A stretch of 64,000 nucleotides of DNA from Pseudomonadota bacterium (GCA_023410905.1 JAEYPL010000064.1:73347-137346), one strand, 5' to 3'; positions 44,680-54,011 are shown, counted from the first letter of the stretch. The notes: generated by a model not told the origin, from the sequence alone. Numbers and translations: made by a program.

Positions 44680-47600
44680 ATGAGACAGAATCCTAAGACC
44701 CAATTTGCGCGCGCGCTGATTGTCGTATTGGCGTTCCTCTCCGCAATTGGACCGGCGTGGATCGCGAGCGCTCAGGGACCAGCCCCACCTCCCCTTCACA
44801 CTCTCGCTCCAAATATCGGCTTCCTGGAACCCGTCCAGTTTTCGCCCGATGGCCACCTCCTGCTGACAGGCGGCGACGACGGCACGCTGGTAGTATGGAA
44901 TGCCCAGTCCGGCGAGGAGGTGCGCAGGCTTCGAGGACATTCCTCGATGATACAGGATGCGGTCTTTCTTCCCGATGGGCGCCGCATCCTGTCGAGCAGT
45001 GCCGACAAGACGATGAAGCTCTGGAACGTCGAGGACGGCCGCCTCCTGCGCACGTTCCGAGGGCATAGCGATCGCGTCTTCTCCGTTGCGATTTCCCCTG
45101 ACGGCCAGCGTGCGCTATCCGCCAGCTTCGACGGAACGATACGTCTATGGAACGTTGAAAGCGGCACCGAGTTGTGGCGGGTTCGGGGACACAGCATGGC
45201 CGTCCGGTTCTCCGGAGATGGCCAGCGCATCCTCGCCGGCGATGGAAGCATCCGTGTCCTGGAGGCATCGAACGGCAAGGTGGTCCGCACATTCAAAGGC
45301 GACACGATGGCCATCCAGGCGCTCGTTTTCGCGCCGGACGCCCGTCACGCCATTTCCGGCGGCCAGGACAGAACGCTCAAGTTCTGGGATGTCGAAACAG
45401 GAAAGCTCGCCTTCAGCTCTCCGCAGCGTGACACCTCCATCAACGACATCGCGATCTCTGCCGATGGGCGCCTGCTCTTCGTCGCCTACATTGGCGATGT
45501 CGAAGTCTGGGATGCTCCAAGCGGCAAGCTTCTGCGGACGTATGAAGTCGGAAGCGTCAGATCGGTCGACGTCGCGCCTGATGGGCGCAGCTTTGCGACC
45601 GCCAGTCCGGATGGACTTGTGAAGATCTGGCGTATCGACGACCTGACAACGCCGGCAGTCGCAGCGCAGACGAGCCCTCCGGCGAAGCGCCCACCATCGC
45701 CATCGACGGCTGCTGCCACACCTGAGTCCGTTGCACCGCTGAAAGGCACATCTGCTCAACAGATCGACAATTCGGGACTTACGATCCGGCGACACTCAGT
45801 CCAGATCACCGCCATCGCATTCTCCGCCGATGGGAAACGCATCGCCAGCGCCGGCATGGACAATATCGTGCAGGTGTCGGATGCGACGACAGGCGACTTG
45901 GTGCGCTCATTGGAAGGGCATCAGGATCAGATCAATGCGGTGACGTTCTCCCCCAACGGACGCCAAGTGCTGACCGGCTCCGGTGCGCAAGGTGGCGGCC
46001 GTCTCTCACCGGAGATCAGGGACAATACGCTGCGCATCTGGGACCTCGAAAGCGCTCGGACCGTCCAGACCTTCCAGCGGCATCGAGAGTGGACTGATGG
46101 CGTCGCCGTCTCTCCCGACGGCTATCATGTTCTCTCGGCTGGCCGCAGCATCCGGTTGTGGCGTGCCTCGAATGGCCGTCTGGTGCGCACCTACAAGGGC
46201 GCTGCGGCTTCGGTGGCCTTTTCGCCTGATGGAAGCCGTTTCGTCACCGATACCGCCATGGCGGACAACACGCTGAGACTGTGGGACACGCAGAGCGGCA
46301 AGATCCTGCGCACGTTCAGCGGTCACACGAGCGTTGTCATGGCCGTGGCCTTTTCCCAGGACGGACGGCACGTGCTGTCCGGCAGCGATGACGGCACGGC
46401 CCGCCTGTGGGACGCGGAGAGCAGTAATCTTCTCCAGACGTTCACCGGTCACACGGCGCGCGTTGCTTCCGTTGCGTTCTCACCCGATGGACGCCACGTG
46501 CTCACGGGTAGTTGGGACGGCACCATGCGGCTGTGGGATGCGGGAAGCGGCAAGCCCCTGCAGAGCTTCACGACCAATTCCAAGTTAACCCAGCCCGTCG
46601 CCTTCTCGCCAGATGGCGGGGCGATCGCTGCCGGCACCGATGACGGCGATCTCAGGATCTGGAAGATCGAAGCAGCAAAGCCCGCGCCCCCAATACTTCC
46701 GGCGCCAGCTATTGGGACCGTCGCACCGCCGGCGGGAAAGCCTACGCCACGGGCAGAACAAGGCGCATCGGCGTCAACCGTCCGGACACTCACCGGGCAT
46801 ACCGGCTACGTCAATTCGGTCGTGTTCTCCTCGGATGGTCGGCAGCTCGCATCGGGAAGCGAGGACCGCACAATTCGTGTATGGGATCTGGCGAGCGGAA
46901 CACAGGTACGCACGATCGAAGGGCACGATCTCGGTGTCACGGCGGTGCGGTTCACCAGCGACAATCGGCAGATCATATCCGGCAGTCTTGACGACACCAT
47001 GCGCCTCTGGGACGTCGCGACCGGCCGCGAGCTGCGGCGCTTCCTCGATCACATCAACGACGTCAACACGATCGCGATATCTCCCGATGGACGGCTGGCG
47101 GTATCCGGTGGCGAAGAGAAAGTCGCCCGCGTTTGGGATGTTGCTACGGCCAAGGTGCAGCACAGATTGCGCGATCATTCGGAAATGGTCTGGTCCGTTG
47201 CGTTCTCTCCCGACGGCAGGCAGATCCTCACCGGCAGCCAGGACCGCAAGCTCAGGCTGTGGGACGCGGCGAGCGGCAAACTGCTGCGTACCTTCCAGGG
47301 CCACGCGATGTGGGTGAGCGCTGTCGCGTTCCTGCCGGATGGCCGCTATGTGCTCTCCGGCGGCTACGATCGCACGCTGCGGCTGTGGGACAGCTTCACC
47401 GGACAGACGGTGCGTAACTTCAATGGTCACACCTCCCAGGTGACTTCGGTTGCCGCTTCTCCCGACGGAAGCCGGATTGCCTCCGGCGATATGGGCAACC
47501 GCGTACTGCTGTGGAATGCAGCGACGGGCGAACTGCTGCGCACGTTCGAGGGGCACACGCAGATGATCACATCCGTCGCTTTCTCGCCGGACGGTCTGAC

Positions 47601-47685
47601 CGTCGCCTCCAGCAGTTATGACCGAACCATTAGAGTTTGGGCGATAAGTGAAGACAGCACGCCCGCGGAAAGGCAACAGCGTTGA
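44680..47685 (+). CDS. Very long secreted WD40 protein, three seven-bladed propellers
   Basis: 1001 residues from ATG 44680 (MRQNPKTQFARALIVV), signal peptide cleaved near ASA-Q. I count 21 WD40 repeats in three sets of seven. Set 1 starts VQFSPDGHLLLTGGDDGT and set 2 starts TAIAFSADGKRIASAGMDN. Set 3 starts NSVVFSSDGRQLASGSEDRT and ends TVASSSYDRTIRVWAISE. Two Pro/Ala-rich linkers separate the sets (around PAKRPPSPSTAAATPE and PAPAIGTVAPPAGKPTPR). Repeats in set 3 match the consensus best, while some in set 1 are shortened. No enzymatic domain is present, so it is probably a periplasmic scaffold. The frame is open upstream to 44338, inside the previous gene. Confidence 0.87.
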   Translation: MRQNPKTQFARALIVVLAFLSAIGPAWIASAQGPAPPPLHTLAPNIGFLEPVQFSPDGHLLLTGGDDGTLVVWNAQSGEEVRRLRGHSSMIQDAVFLPDGRRILSSSADKTMKLWNVEDGRLLRTFRGHSDRVFSVAISPDGQRALSASFDGTIRLWNVESGTELWRVRGHSMAVRFSGDGQRILAGDGSIRVLEASNGKVVRTFKGDTMAIQALVFAPDARHAISGGQDRTLKFWDVETGKLAFSSPQRDTSINDIAISADGRLLFVAYIGDVEVWDAPSGKLLRTYEVGSVRSVDVAPDGRSFATASPDGLVKIWRIDDLTTPAVAAQTSPPAKRPPSPSTAAATPESVAPLKGTSAQQIDNSGLTIRRHSVQITAIAFSADGKRIASAGMDNIVQVSDATTGDLVRSLEGHQDQINAVTFSPNGRQVLTGSGAQGGGRLSPEIRDNTLRIWDLESARTVQTFQRHREWTDGVAVSPDGYHVLSAGRSIRLWRASNGRLVRTYKGAAASVAFSPDGSRFVTDTAMADNTLRLWDTQSGKILRTFSGHTSVVMAVAFSQDGRHVLSGSDDGTARLWDAESSNLLQTFTGHTARVASVAFSPDGRHVLTGSWDGTMRLWDAGSGKPLQSFTTNSKLTQPVAFSPDGGAIAAGTDDGDLRIWKIEAAKPAPPILPAPAIGTVAPPAGKPTPRAEQGASASTVRTLTGHTGYVNSVVFSSDGRQLASGSEDRTIRVWDLASGTQVRTIEGHDLGVTAVRFTSDNRQIISGSLDDTMRLWDVATGRELRRFLDHINDVNTIAISPDGRLAVSGGEEKVARVWDVATAKVQHRLRDHSEMVWSVAFSPDGRQILTGSQDRKLRLWDAASGKLLRTFQGHAMWVSAVAFLPDGRYVLSGGYDRTLRLWDSFTGQTVRNFNGHTSQVTSVAASPDGSRIASGDMGNRVLLWNAATGELLRTFEGHTQMITSVAFSPDGLTVASSSYDRTIRVWAISEDSTPAERQQR

Positions 47686-48146
47686 TTGAGCTAAGCGGCT
47701 TGCGAGCATACGGCGTCGGTGAGCCGCTGTCGGTCTCGGACGTCGATGTGTCACGAGCCGCGGTGAAAAGGACCCGTCTCAAGCGTTTTTTGCGCAATGA
47801 GATCGAACTGCTGCTGCGGGTGGGCCAGGCCGGCGCCGATGCTTCGCTCTCGTCAAATGGCCACCAAAGAATCAGCAGTCGTCGGCTTCTGAGGATGTTG
47901 CGGATTAGTCGTCTCCTTCTCACTACGTTGGCTTCTCTGCCCAGCGATGCTGATCGGAGCGCGCTATCCCGTCTAGCGTTCCACGCTAAGGATTTGGGTT
48001 CGATTGACCTCGGCTCCACCAACCAAATGGGATTAACCCACTGTTATAGCTAAGAAATATCGTCGATCCCAAACCGTCAACCCCACATTCTACCCCACAT
48101 TCTTTCTGCGCTTCGGTGAGCCCGTGAGCGCGCGCATGAGCACATC
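47686..48146. other. Boundary stretch before the mobile island, with a tandem 12-base repeat
   Basis: About 460 bases. The plus-strand frame 47682-48053 and the minus-strand frame 47630-48022 both lack recognisable features and no good ribosome site is seen. Two tandem copies of ACCCCACATTCT lie at 48080-48103. No copy of the tRNA-Arg 3' end is visible here, so the left end of the island is not marked by a clear attachment repeat. Confidence 0.45.
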
Positions 48147-48491
48147 ATGCGACGGATCGCTGCGGCCATAACGAGCAAGATCCATGGTGGGCTCGCCGAC
48201 GTCTTCGACAATGGCATTTCCGGCACTCTGACCGGCAATCCCGTCTTCAATCGCTTGCTCAAGGAACAGCTCGGCAATCCGGCACTGCTGATGAGCGACC
48301 AGGAGCGCACGGCGCTGCTGCTCCAAACGCTGCACAAGGCTACCCGCGATCCGAAACCCGATATTCCCAAACCGGCGCGGCCAGCCGTCGTGCCGGCGCA
48401 GACGGACCGCAGCTTCTGGCAACGTCGCAAGGGCGGGCAATTGACGGGCGCAGCACTTGCCTCGGGAGGGCCCAGCCATGAGCCACTCTGA
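48147..48491 (+). CDS. Small protein of unknown function, mobile-island left part
   Basis: 114 residues with protein-like composition: IHGGLADVFDNGISGTLTGN, RLLKEQLGNPALLMSDQERT, then a Pro-rich segment PKPDIPKPARPAVVPAQ. No family recognised. Its end overlaps the next ORF by 14 bases. It lies at the start of the recombinase relics and may belong to a vanished phage or element. Confidence 0.45.
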   Translation: MRRIAAAITSKIHGGLADVFDNGISGTLTGNPVFNRLLKEQLGNPALLMSDQERTALLLQTLHKATRDPKPDIPKPARPAVVPAQTDRSFWQRRKGGQLTGAALASGGPSHEPL

Positions 48492-48965
48492 CGAGGAAGG
48501 AGAACGCCGCCGGCAGAAGAAGGAACCCGAGAAGATGTCGCCGCGGGATCGCCTCTACGCCGAAAAGCCGAGGACGACGAAGGACGGCTTCGAGGACCAG
48601 CGCAGCCAGCACCGCACCGGCCGCGTGCTTCTGATCGCGCGGCGTGCAGCGCGTAGGGCCGCGCTTGATGCGCGGCTGGCATCGCTTGAACGCGATGCCG
48701 AAAAAGCGACGGACAAGCTGAAACGGCTCTATGCGATGGTCGAGGATGGCATCGCTGAAATGGACGATCTCCTTAAGGACCGCATAACAATTCTGAAGCT
48801 GACTGCGACCGGGCGCAGGAAGCTCTAAGCCGTTCTCGGGCGATCATGAAGGCGAGGGCAGAGGTTTCGCCGGAGGCCGCAGAGCGGTTCGGCGCCGTTA
48901 TGCGCGGCCGGCTACTGGAAGGTGATACGCCCGCAAGGGAGGCTTGCATCGGCGCCCTTGCTTGG
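48478..48965 (+). pseudogene. Serine recombinase C-terminal relic with frameshift
   Basis: The open frame 48478-48828 begins with an unrelated polar stretch. From about 48655 it reads ALDARLASLERDAEKATDKL and KRLYAMVEDGIAEMDDLLKD, the coiled-coil end of large serine recombinases. It stops at 48826-48828 because of a one-base loss near 48800. In the next frame the protein continues ADCDRAQEALSRSRAIMKAR, then AEVSPEAAERFGAVM, up to about 48965. The N-terminal catalytic domain is missing, so it is inactive. Confidence 0.7.
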
Positions 48966-49330
48966 GTTGCAGATAGATCAAGACAACTCAGACCTGGGAA
49001 GCCGCCGGCCTTCATCAACGTGCCTAACCGCATTGTGGCGCGCTGGGCGGAGCGGTCGGTTACCGGCATTCGCCGCCGGGACATCATTGCCCTGCTCGAT
49101 GAATCCCTCGCCCGCCGGGAGACGACGACGGCCAATCGAGAACTGTCGGCGCTGAGCAGGTTCTTCTCCTGGTGCTGCGAGCGCGACATCCTGGAAGTGT
49201 CGCCGACCATGGGCGTTCGCAAGCCATCTCCCGAAAACCAGCGCGAGCGCGTCCTCACAGACGCCGAACTCGTGCTGATTTGGAAGGCATCGCTTGGGCG
49301 CGACGATCTTAATCACACTGCTCGAGTGCA
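48966..49330 (+). pseudogene. Tyrosine recombinase N-terminal fragment
   Basis: In the same frame as the end of the serine recombinase relic, the sequence becomes a core-binding domain of a tyrosine recombinase: GIRRRDIIALLDESLARRE, ANRELSALSRFFSWCCERDI, RKPSPENQRERVLTDAELVL. It ends at IWKASLGRD, where the catalytic domain should begin. After that it runs into unrelated sequence and stops at 49353-49355. The 169-codon ORF 48846-49355 is thus a fusion of two different recombinase scraps. Confidence 0.68.
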
Positions 49331-49342
49331 GAGCAGCGAATT

Positions 49343-50158
49343 GTGGGTCGAGTAGCAGGCGGAAACATCGATGCTCTCACTGGCGCGCAGGCTTTGTCGA
49401 TCATCGGATATCCGTCCGGCTACATTTACGGCTTGGCGGTCTCGAACAACGTCACTGATGCGACCAATGACCTTGACATTGCTGCAGGCGCCTGCCGTGC
49501 CTCTCCCAGCAGCTCTGTCGTAGCCAACATTGATCTCAGCTCGGCTCTTACCAAGCGCCTTGATGCGGCTTGGGCAGTGGGGAGCGGAAACGGCGGTCTC
49601 GATACGGGTTCGATCGCCGACACCACGTATCACGTCTTTCTCATCCGCCGTTCTGATACGGGCGTCGTCGACGCGCTGTTCTCGGCGTCCGCCACATCGC
49701 CCACCATGCCGGCGAACTACGACAGCTTCAGGCGCATATATTCGTTCCGGCGGATCAGCGGGGCGATATGGGTGATCAAGCAGGACGGCGATCAGACCAT
49801 GCTGTCTGTTCCTATTTCAAACTACAACTCGGGTGGGGCTAAAGCCTCTGCGCTGCCGACGCTCTCGGTGCCGGAAGGCATCGAGGTTGAGCCCATTCTT
49901 CAGCTCGTGCATACGCAGGGCACGGCAGGCTTCAGCGGCGTCTATTTTGGTGGGGCTGCGGCGGGCTCTGCCAATGTCATTTACTTGGCAACGTCACTGG
50001 CCTCGGACATTGCAGGAGCGGGCGTTCTGATCAGGGGAAAGACGAACACCTCCCGCCAAGTCTATCACATGGTGTTCGTTTCCGGCGGCACGGTGACAGG
50101 CTCGACTGTAAACACAGTGGGCTGGATCGACCGCCGTGGTCAGGATGGTGGCGCTTGA
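49343..50158 (+). CDS. Phage tail-fibre-like protein, probably lacking its N-terminus
   Basis: 271 residues from a GTG with no ribosome site; the true start may be lost. Sequence resembles the distal parts of tail proteins: LTGAQALSIIGYPSGYIYGL, LDIAAGACRASPSSS, MPANYDSFRRIYSFRRISGA, then a glycine-rich barrel-like end. It overlaps the convergent methyltransferase gene by 19 bases. It lies directly after the recombinase relics, so a deletion may have brought it there. Confidence 0.6.
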   Translation: MGRVAGGNIDALTGAQALSIIGYPSGYIYGLAVSNNVTDATNDLDIAAGACRASPSSSVVANIDLSSALTKRLDAAWAVGSGNGGLDTGSIADTTYHVFLIRRSDTGVVDALFSASATSPTMPANYDSFRRIYSFRRISGAIWVIKQDGDQTMLSVPISNYNSGGAKASALPTLSVPEGIEVEPILQLVHTQGTAGFSGVYFGGAAAGSANVIYLATSLASDIAGAGVLIRGKTNTSRQVYHMVFVSGGTVTGSTVNTVGWIDRRGQDGGA

Positions 50159-51114
50159 TGGGATATGCCGGCAGTCCAGACGACGAACTCGTCGCCCAGC
50201 CGAGAGACCGTCTCTCGAAGCACATCCCGAAAGCCCTCTCTGCTGGCATCGAGCCCATCGACTATGACTGCCTTTCTTCCCGCCTCGTCGGCAATCTCGC
50301 GTATTTCGGCGGCGAGGCAGTCGGCCATATACGCCGCGCCATCGGGGGCCCGATAGAACAGCTCCAGCACCCCGTTGGTTTGGAGCGGATCAAACGGAAT
50401 TTCCGGGTACCGCTTCCTGAAGGCGTCTTGGCCGATCACATCGACGCAAATGTACCGGTCGTAATCGTAGTCACAGACGGCAAGCGACATAGACGTTTTG
50501 CCGTGGCACGTATCGCCCGTCAGAAAGAGGACGGAGGGCTTGCGGATGCGACAGTGCATCACTCGGCGCGGCACTCGGTCTTCGGGCTCAGAGTATCCCA
50601 TGAAACGGTAAGCCAGTCCGGCTTCGCGAAGCATCTCCTCCAGCAGCCGAAAGGTCGGGTAGAAGATCACCGACCCATCACTGCGCTTGTGCTCCGTCAG
50701 AGCTGCGCCGAGCCCGGGCATAACTCCGGCTTCCAATACGAGAACCCCACCGGGCGCGAGGCAATCCCTTAACCTCGTCAAGTGCTCCGTGATTTTTTCT
50801 TCAGTGCGGATGTAGTGCAGGGCCGACGCGAAAAGAACCACGTCAAACTTGTTGTCGGGAAGTGAATTCCAAGACTGACAAATGAAATCAGCGGCTGGAA
50901 ATCGCTGTTTCGCGCGGACGAGAAATCCTTTGTGTGAGTCGAGACCAACGACGCGAGACGCGCCTTGTTGCAGAGCGGCTCCGCAATAATAGCCCTCGTT
51001 GCACGCAACATCGAAGAATGATTTGCCGCGGAGTTCCGGGAGCTTGAAGGCATCCAGCTTGGCGCGGCTGTCTACCATCCCGGGAGCATCGTCAAATGAC
51101 TGGTATTGGAACAT
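50140..51114 (-). CDS. SAM-dependent methyltransferase fused to a P-loop kinase-like domain
   Basis: 324 residues. Residues 1-185 are a class I methyltransferase: motif I FFDVACNEGYYCGAAL, then VVGLDSHKG, FDVVLFASALHYI and LAPGGVLVLEAG. From about 190 a second domain begins with a Walker A-like P-loop FLTGDTCHGKTSMSLAV and continues with CVDVIGQDAFRKRYPEI and VDGLDASREGFRDVL; it resembles small-molecule kinases or sulfotransferase-like P-loop proteins. No stop or frameshift separates them. In phage tail regions such enzymes may modify fibres or surface sugars; that is inference. Confidence 0.68.
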   Translation of the reverse strand: MFQYQSFDDAPGMVDSRAKLDAFKLPELRGKSFFDVACNEGYYCGAALQQGASRVVGLDSHKGFLVRAKQRFPAADFICQSWNSLPDNKFDVVLFASALHYIRTEEKITEHLTRLRDCLAPGGVLVLEAGVMPGLGAALTEHKRSDGSVIFYPTFRLLEEMLREAGLAYRFMGYSEPEDRVPRRVMHCRIRKPSVLFLTGDTCHGKTSMSLAVCDYDYDRYICVDVIGQDAFRKRYPEIPFDPLQTNGVLELFYRAPDGAAYMADCLAAEIREIADEAGRKAVIVDGLDASREGFRDVLRETVSRLGDEFVVWTAGISHQAPPS

Positions 51115-51172
51115 TTCCGCTTTCCCCTCCTACCGAGCCTACGCGTAACAATGCGCGTCTGAGGAATAATTC

Positions 51173-51544
51173 ATGGACGTAGGCTTTCAGTCAAACGCCT
51201 TCCAGAACGACGCCTTTGCCACGGATGCCTATGTGTATTTAAAGCCGGACTTCACGGCGAAACAGCCTCGTGCTCTCATCGCGGTGCTGGAAAGCTGGCT
51301 GGAGTACGGGGCAGCGACGCTCAGGAAGTTTGCCGAGCAAGATCCGGCCGCCTATGTGCGCCTCGTCGTCGAACAGCTCCCGCCCAAGGATGCGAAGCTC
51401 TGCCAATGCGAGGGCATGTGCGAGGAAGATTTCAATGCCCTATCGTCCATGATTGTTGAGGCGCTCCGCGCAGATCGTGGGCCCTGTAGGCCAAGGCCTG
51501 CGGCAAACTCGGTGGTCTATCGATCTAAAGTAGACCGCGAATAG
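51173..51544 (+). CDS. Small phage-type protein
   Basis: 123 residues. The start MDVGFQSNAFQNDAFATDAY has the FQxxAFQ pattern often seen at the N-terminus of phage structural or assembly-related proteins. A helical middle (LIAVLESWLEYGAATLRKFA) and a Cys pair (LCQCEGMCEED) follow. It starts divergently from the methyltransferase and converges with the integrase. Function unknown. Confidence 0.6.
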   Translation: MDVGFQSNAFQNDAFATDAYVYLKPDFTAKQPRALIAVLESWLEYGAATLRKFAEQDPAAYVRLVVEQLPPKDAKLCQCEGMCEEDFNALSSMIVEALRADRGPCRPRPAANSVVYRSKVDRE

Positions 51545-51563
51545 ACGTCATCCCCTCACGTGC

Positions 51564-52712
51564 TCATCCCAGGCCGCCATGAGCGAGCTCGCGCCGGCGC
51601 TCAAGCGCGTCCGTCCGCCGGTAGGCTCTTTCGACCTGGTTGCCGGTCACGTGCGCGAGAGCTGCCTCCGAAAGCTCGTTCGGGAACGACGTCGCCTCTG
51701 TCGCCCAGGCCTTGAACGACGAGCGGAAGCCGTGGACCGTCACAAACGTCTTGAGGCGGGCGAGCACGTTATCCATCGACGACGAGACCAGTGGCCGGTT
51801 GTGCTTCCTTCCGGGGAACACGTAGGGGCTGCCCGTGCTCTTGGCCTTCATGTCAGCCAGGATGGCGCCTGCCCGGGCTGTAAGCGGCACGCGATGCTCC
51901 TTGGCGCCCTTCATGCGCTCGGCTGGCACGGTCCAGATCTTCGCCTCGAGGTCTATCTCAGGCCATTGGGCGCCAAGCGTCTCGCCCGTGCGCGCCGCGG
52001 TCAGGATGGTGAACTCAAGGGCGCGTGCGGCCGCGGCATCGACGGCTTGCAGCTTCTCCACGAAAGCCGGCACATCCCGCCAGGGCATTGCCGCATGGTG
52101 GCCGCGACCGAGCTTCGTTTGCTTGGCGAGCAGGTTGTCGAGGTGGCCGCGCCAGCGCGCGGGGTTGTCGCCCTGGCGATAGTTCTTGGTCCGGGCAGCG
52201 TCCAGCACCTTCTCTATGCGCCCTCTGAGGCGAGCGGCCGTTTCCGGCTTGGTCGACCAGATGGGCCGCAGTACCTCGAGCACGTCATCGGTGCTGATCC
52301 TGTCGACGGCCTTGGCGGCGATCGGCCCGCAGTAGGCCTTGAACGTCGACCGCCGCTGCGCCGCGTGCTTGTCGTTCCGCCATCCATCCTCGAGGGCGGC
52401 CACCACATCTTCGGCCATGGCCTCGAACGTCGGCGCCAAGCGCGCCGGCACCTTCCAACTCCGCGGATCTTGCCCAAGGGCCTGCAGTCGGCGGCATTCG
52501 GCCGCCCTGTCGCGCGCCATAGGCAGATCGACGCCCTTTATCGGACTGCCGAGGCCGATCTCAGTCGGCTTGCGGTCGCGCCAGTACATGAAGGCCCAGC
52601 GCCGAGCGCCGGAGGCGTCGACGACGAGATAGAGGCCGCCCCCATCGCTGTGGCGTCCGCGCTTGGCTGATGGGACAGTCCGCGCTGGGAGCCGATGAAG
52701 TCCACGTGCCAT
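51564..52712 (-). CDS. P4-type tyrosine recombinase (integrase)
   Basis: 382 residues from MARGLHRLPARTVPSAKRG at 52712 (a start at 52784 is longer). The N-terminal DUF4102-like arm-binding region (HSDGGGLYLVVDASGARRWA) is followed by the core-binding domain and the catalytic domain. Catalytic residues visible: Arg in TILTAARTGETLGAQW, HGFRSSFKAWA (H-x-x-R), H in ALAHVTGNQVE and Tyr in ERAYRRTDALE. It looks intact. It lies about 230 bases from tRNA-Arg(ACG) with its 5' end toward the tRNA, the usual arrangement for integration at a tRNA 3' end. Confidence 0.86.
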   Translation of the reverse strand: MARGLHRLPARTVPSAKRGRHSDGGGLYLVVDASGARRWAFMYWRDRKPTEIGLGSPIKGVDLPMARDRAAECRRLQALGQDPRSWKVPARLAPTFEAMAEDVVAALEDGWRNDKHAAQRRSTFKAYCGPIAAKAVDRISTDDVLEVLRPIWSTKPETAARLRGRIEKVLDAARTKNYRQGDNPARWRGHLDNLLAKQTKLGRGHHAAMPWRDVPAFVEKLQAVDAAAARALEFTILTAARTGETLGAQWPEIDLEAKIWTVPAERMKGAKEHRVPLTARAGAILADMKAKSTGSPYVFPGRKHNRPLVSSSMDNVLARLKTFVTVHGFRSSFKAWATEATSFPNELSEAALAHVTGNQVERAYRRTDALERRRELAHGGLG

Positions 52713-52940
52713 GGAAATTCCCCCGTCTATGTGAACTGGCGGAATGGAGTCGGCATACCGTCCGCCGCAATGCCCCGCTAACATGCCGTAAGATCACGAT
52801 CTGCGGCGCCGTTTTAATTATGCATCCTAGTATTGACGCTCGAGCAAGCGCGCAGGCGGCTTGACAGAGGTCTGTTACCCGCAGCGATACCCGGCACTAG
52901 GAGGAGACATCAAAGGAGATGGATAAGTGCTTGATTTTAA

Positions 52941-53017
52941 TGGCGCGCGGGGAAGGATTCGAACCCACGACCCCCAGATTCGTAGTCTGGTGCTCTATCC
53001 AACTGAGCTACCCGCGC
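52941..53017 (-). tRNA. tRNA-Arg(ACG)
   Basis: On the minus strand the acceptor GCGCGGG (53017-53011) pairs with CCCGCGC, and the D-arm TAGCTCAGTTGGATAGAGC follows. The anticodon stem-loop is CCAGA-CTACGAA-TCTGG with anticodon ACG, the T-loop is TTCGAAT, and the encoded CCA end is at 52941. The gene is intact although it is the probable attachment site of the island to its left. Confidence 0.95.
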
Positions 53018-53258
53018 GCGGCGCCCCCCGCATGGTGCGTTGGAGCGCAAAACACCGACGCGGGCCCGCGGCCCGACGTCGAGGTTCGCCCTAATACACG
53101 CTCGTCACAGGAAGTGCAAGCCATGCTCGACGAGCTGCCAATCGGCCGCGCCCAGGCCCCAAAACAGGCGGATCCGGTACCCTGCCGCCGCCCCTCACGG
53201 ACGATGCCGGAAGGACGCCGAAGATTGCGTTTGCAGGCACCGGTTCGCCGCTGCCTGC
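53018..53258. other. Stretch between tRNA-Arg and the SDR gene
   Basis: About 240 bases with only shadow frames. Short inverted GC-rich segments such as GGGCCCGCGGCCC lie near 53063-53075. No ORF with a ribosome site and no attachment repeat is seen. Confidence 0.4.
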
Positions 53259-54011
53259 TTAGGCCAGGAACTGACCGCCGTCGGCCGTGATCGTCTGCCC
53301 GGTCACCCAGCCCGCCATGTCGCTGACGAGGAAGAGCGCGACCGTCGCGATCTCTTCGGGCGCACCGAAGCGGCCCCAGGGGATGGACTTGAGTGTCGCC
53401 TCGTAGAGCGCCGGGTTTTCCGTTTTGCGCTTCTCCCAGGTACCGCCGGAGAACTCGATCGAGCCGGGTGCGATCGCATTCACGCGGATGCGCTTGCCCG
53501 ACAGCATGACCGCCTGCGACTGCGTGTAGTTGATCACGGCAGCCTTCACTGCCGCATAGGGCGCCGAGCGCGCGCTCGCGCGATGGCCGGAGATCGACGA
53601 GATATTGACGATGGAGCCACCGCCCGCCTTCTCGATGTGCGGGATAGCTGCGTGCGAAGCGCGCACGGTCGCCAGCACGTCGATGTTGAGGCTGGCCGCC
53701 CAGCCCGCTTCGTCGTCGGCCATGCCGAAGCCGGACGCATTGTTCACCAGGATGTCGATGCCACCGAGCGTGTTGGCCGCGCTCTCGACGTAGCTTGAGA
53801 TCGCCTTTGCATCGCCGAGGTCGCACGCCCCCCAGTGCACCTGTCCACCATAGTTGCCGATGTCGCCCGCCGCCGCCTTCAAGCCCTCGGCACCGCGCGC
53901 GCAGATCGACACATTCGCACCGGCCTCAGCGAACGCAAGCGCGATCGAGCGACCGATGCCTCGGCTGCCGCCCGCGATCACCGCGCGCTTGCCTTTGAGT
54001 GAAATGTTCAT
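53259..54011 (-). CDS. Short-chain dehydrogenase/reductase in the homogentisate-linked cluster
   Basis: 250 residues from MNISLKGKRAVIAGG at 54011. Rossmann motif GGSRGIGRS, NNASG, catalytic Ser in VNISSISGH and YAAVK (Tyr and Lys), and the ending WVTGQTITADGGQ. Family members oxidise or reduce alcohols with NAD(P). It is the last of a minus-strand set that starts with hmgA (MBL hydrolase, flavoprotein hydroxylase, DUF2783, SDR). The substrate is unknown but is probably an aromatic or a breakdown product. Confidence 0.84.
   Translation of the reverse strand: MNISLKGKRAVIAGGSRGIGRSIALAFAEAGANVSICARGAEGLKAAAGDIGNYGGQVHWGACDLGDAKAISSYVESAANTLGGIDILVNNASGFGMADDEAGWAASLNIDVLATVRASHAAIPHIEKAGGGSIVNISSISGHRASARSAPYAAVKAAVINYTQSQAVMLSGKRIRVNAIAPGSIEFSGGTWEKRKTENPALYEATLKSIPWGRFGAPEEIATVALFLVSDMAGWVTGQTITADGGQFLA

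Noticed and set aside
48080..48103. Tandem 12-base repeat considered as an attachment site or CRISPR start.
   Set aside because: Only two copies without spacers, and no match to the tRNA-Arg end, so neither call is supported.
53063..53075. GC-rich GGGCCCGCGGCCC near the tRNA considered as a terminator.
   Set aside because: No U-tract on either strand and the stem is self-overlapping.
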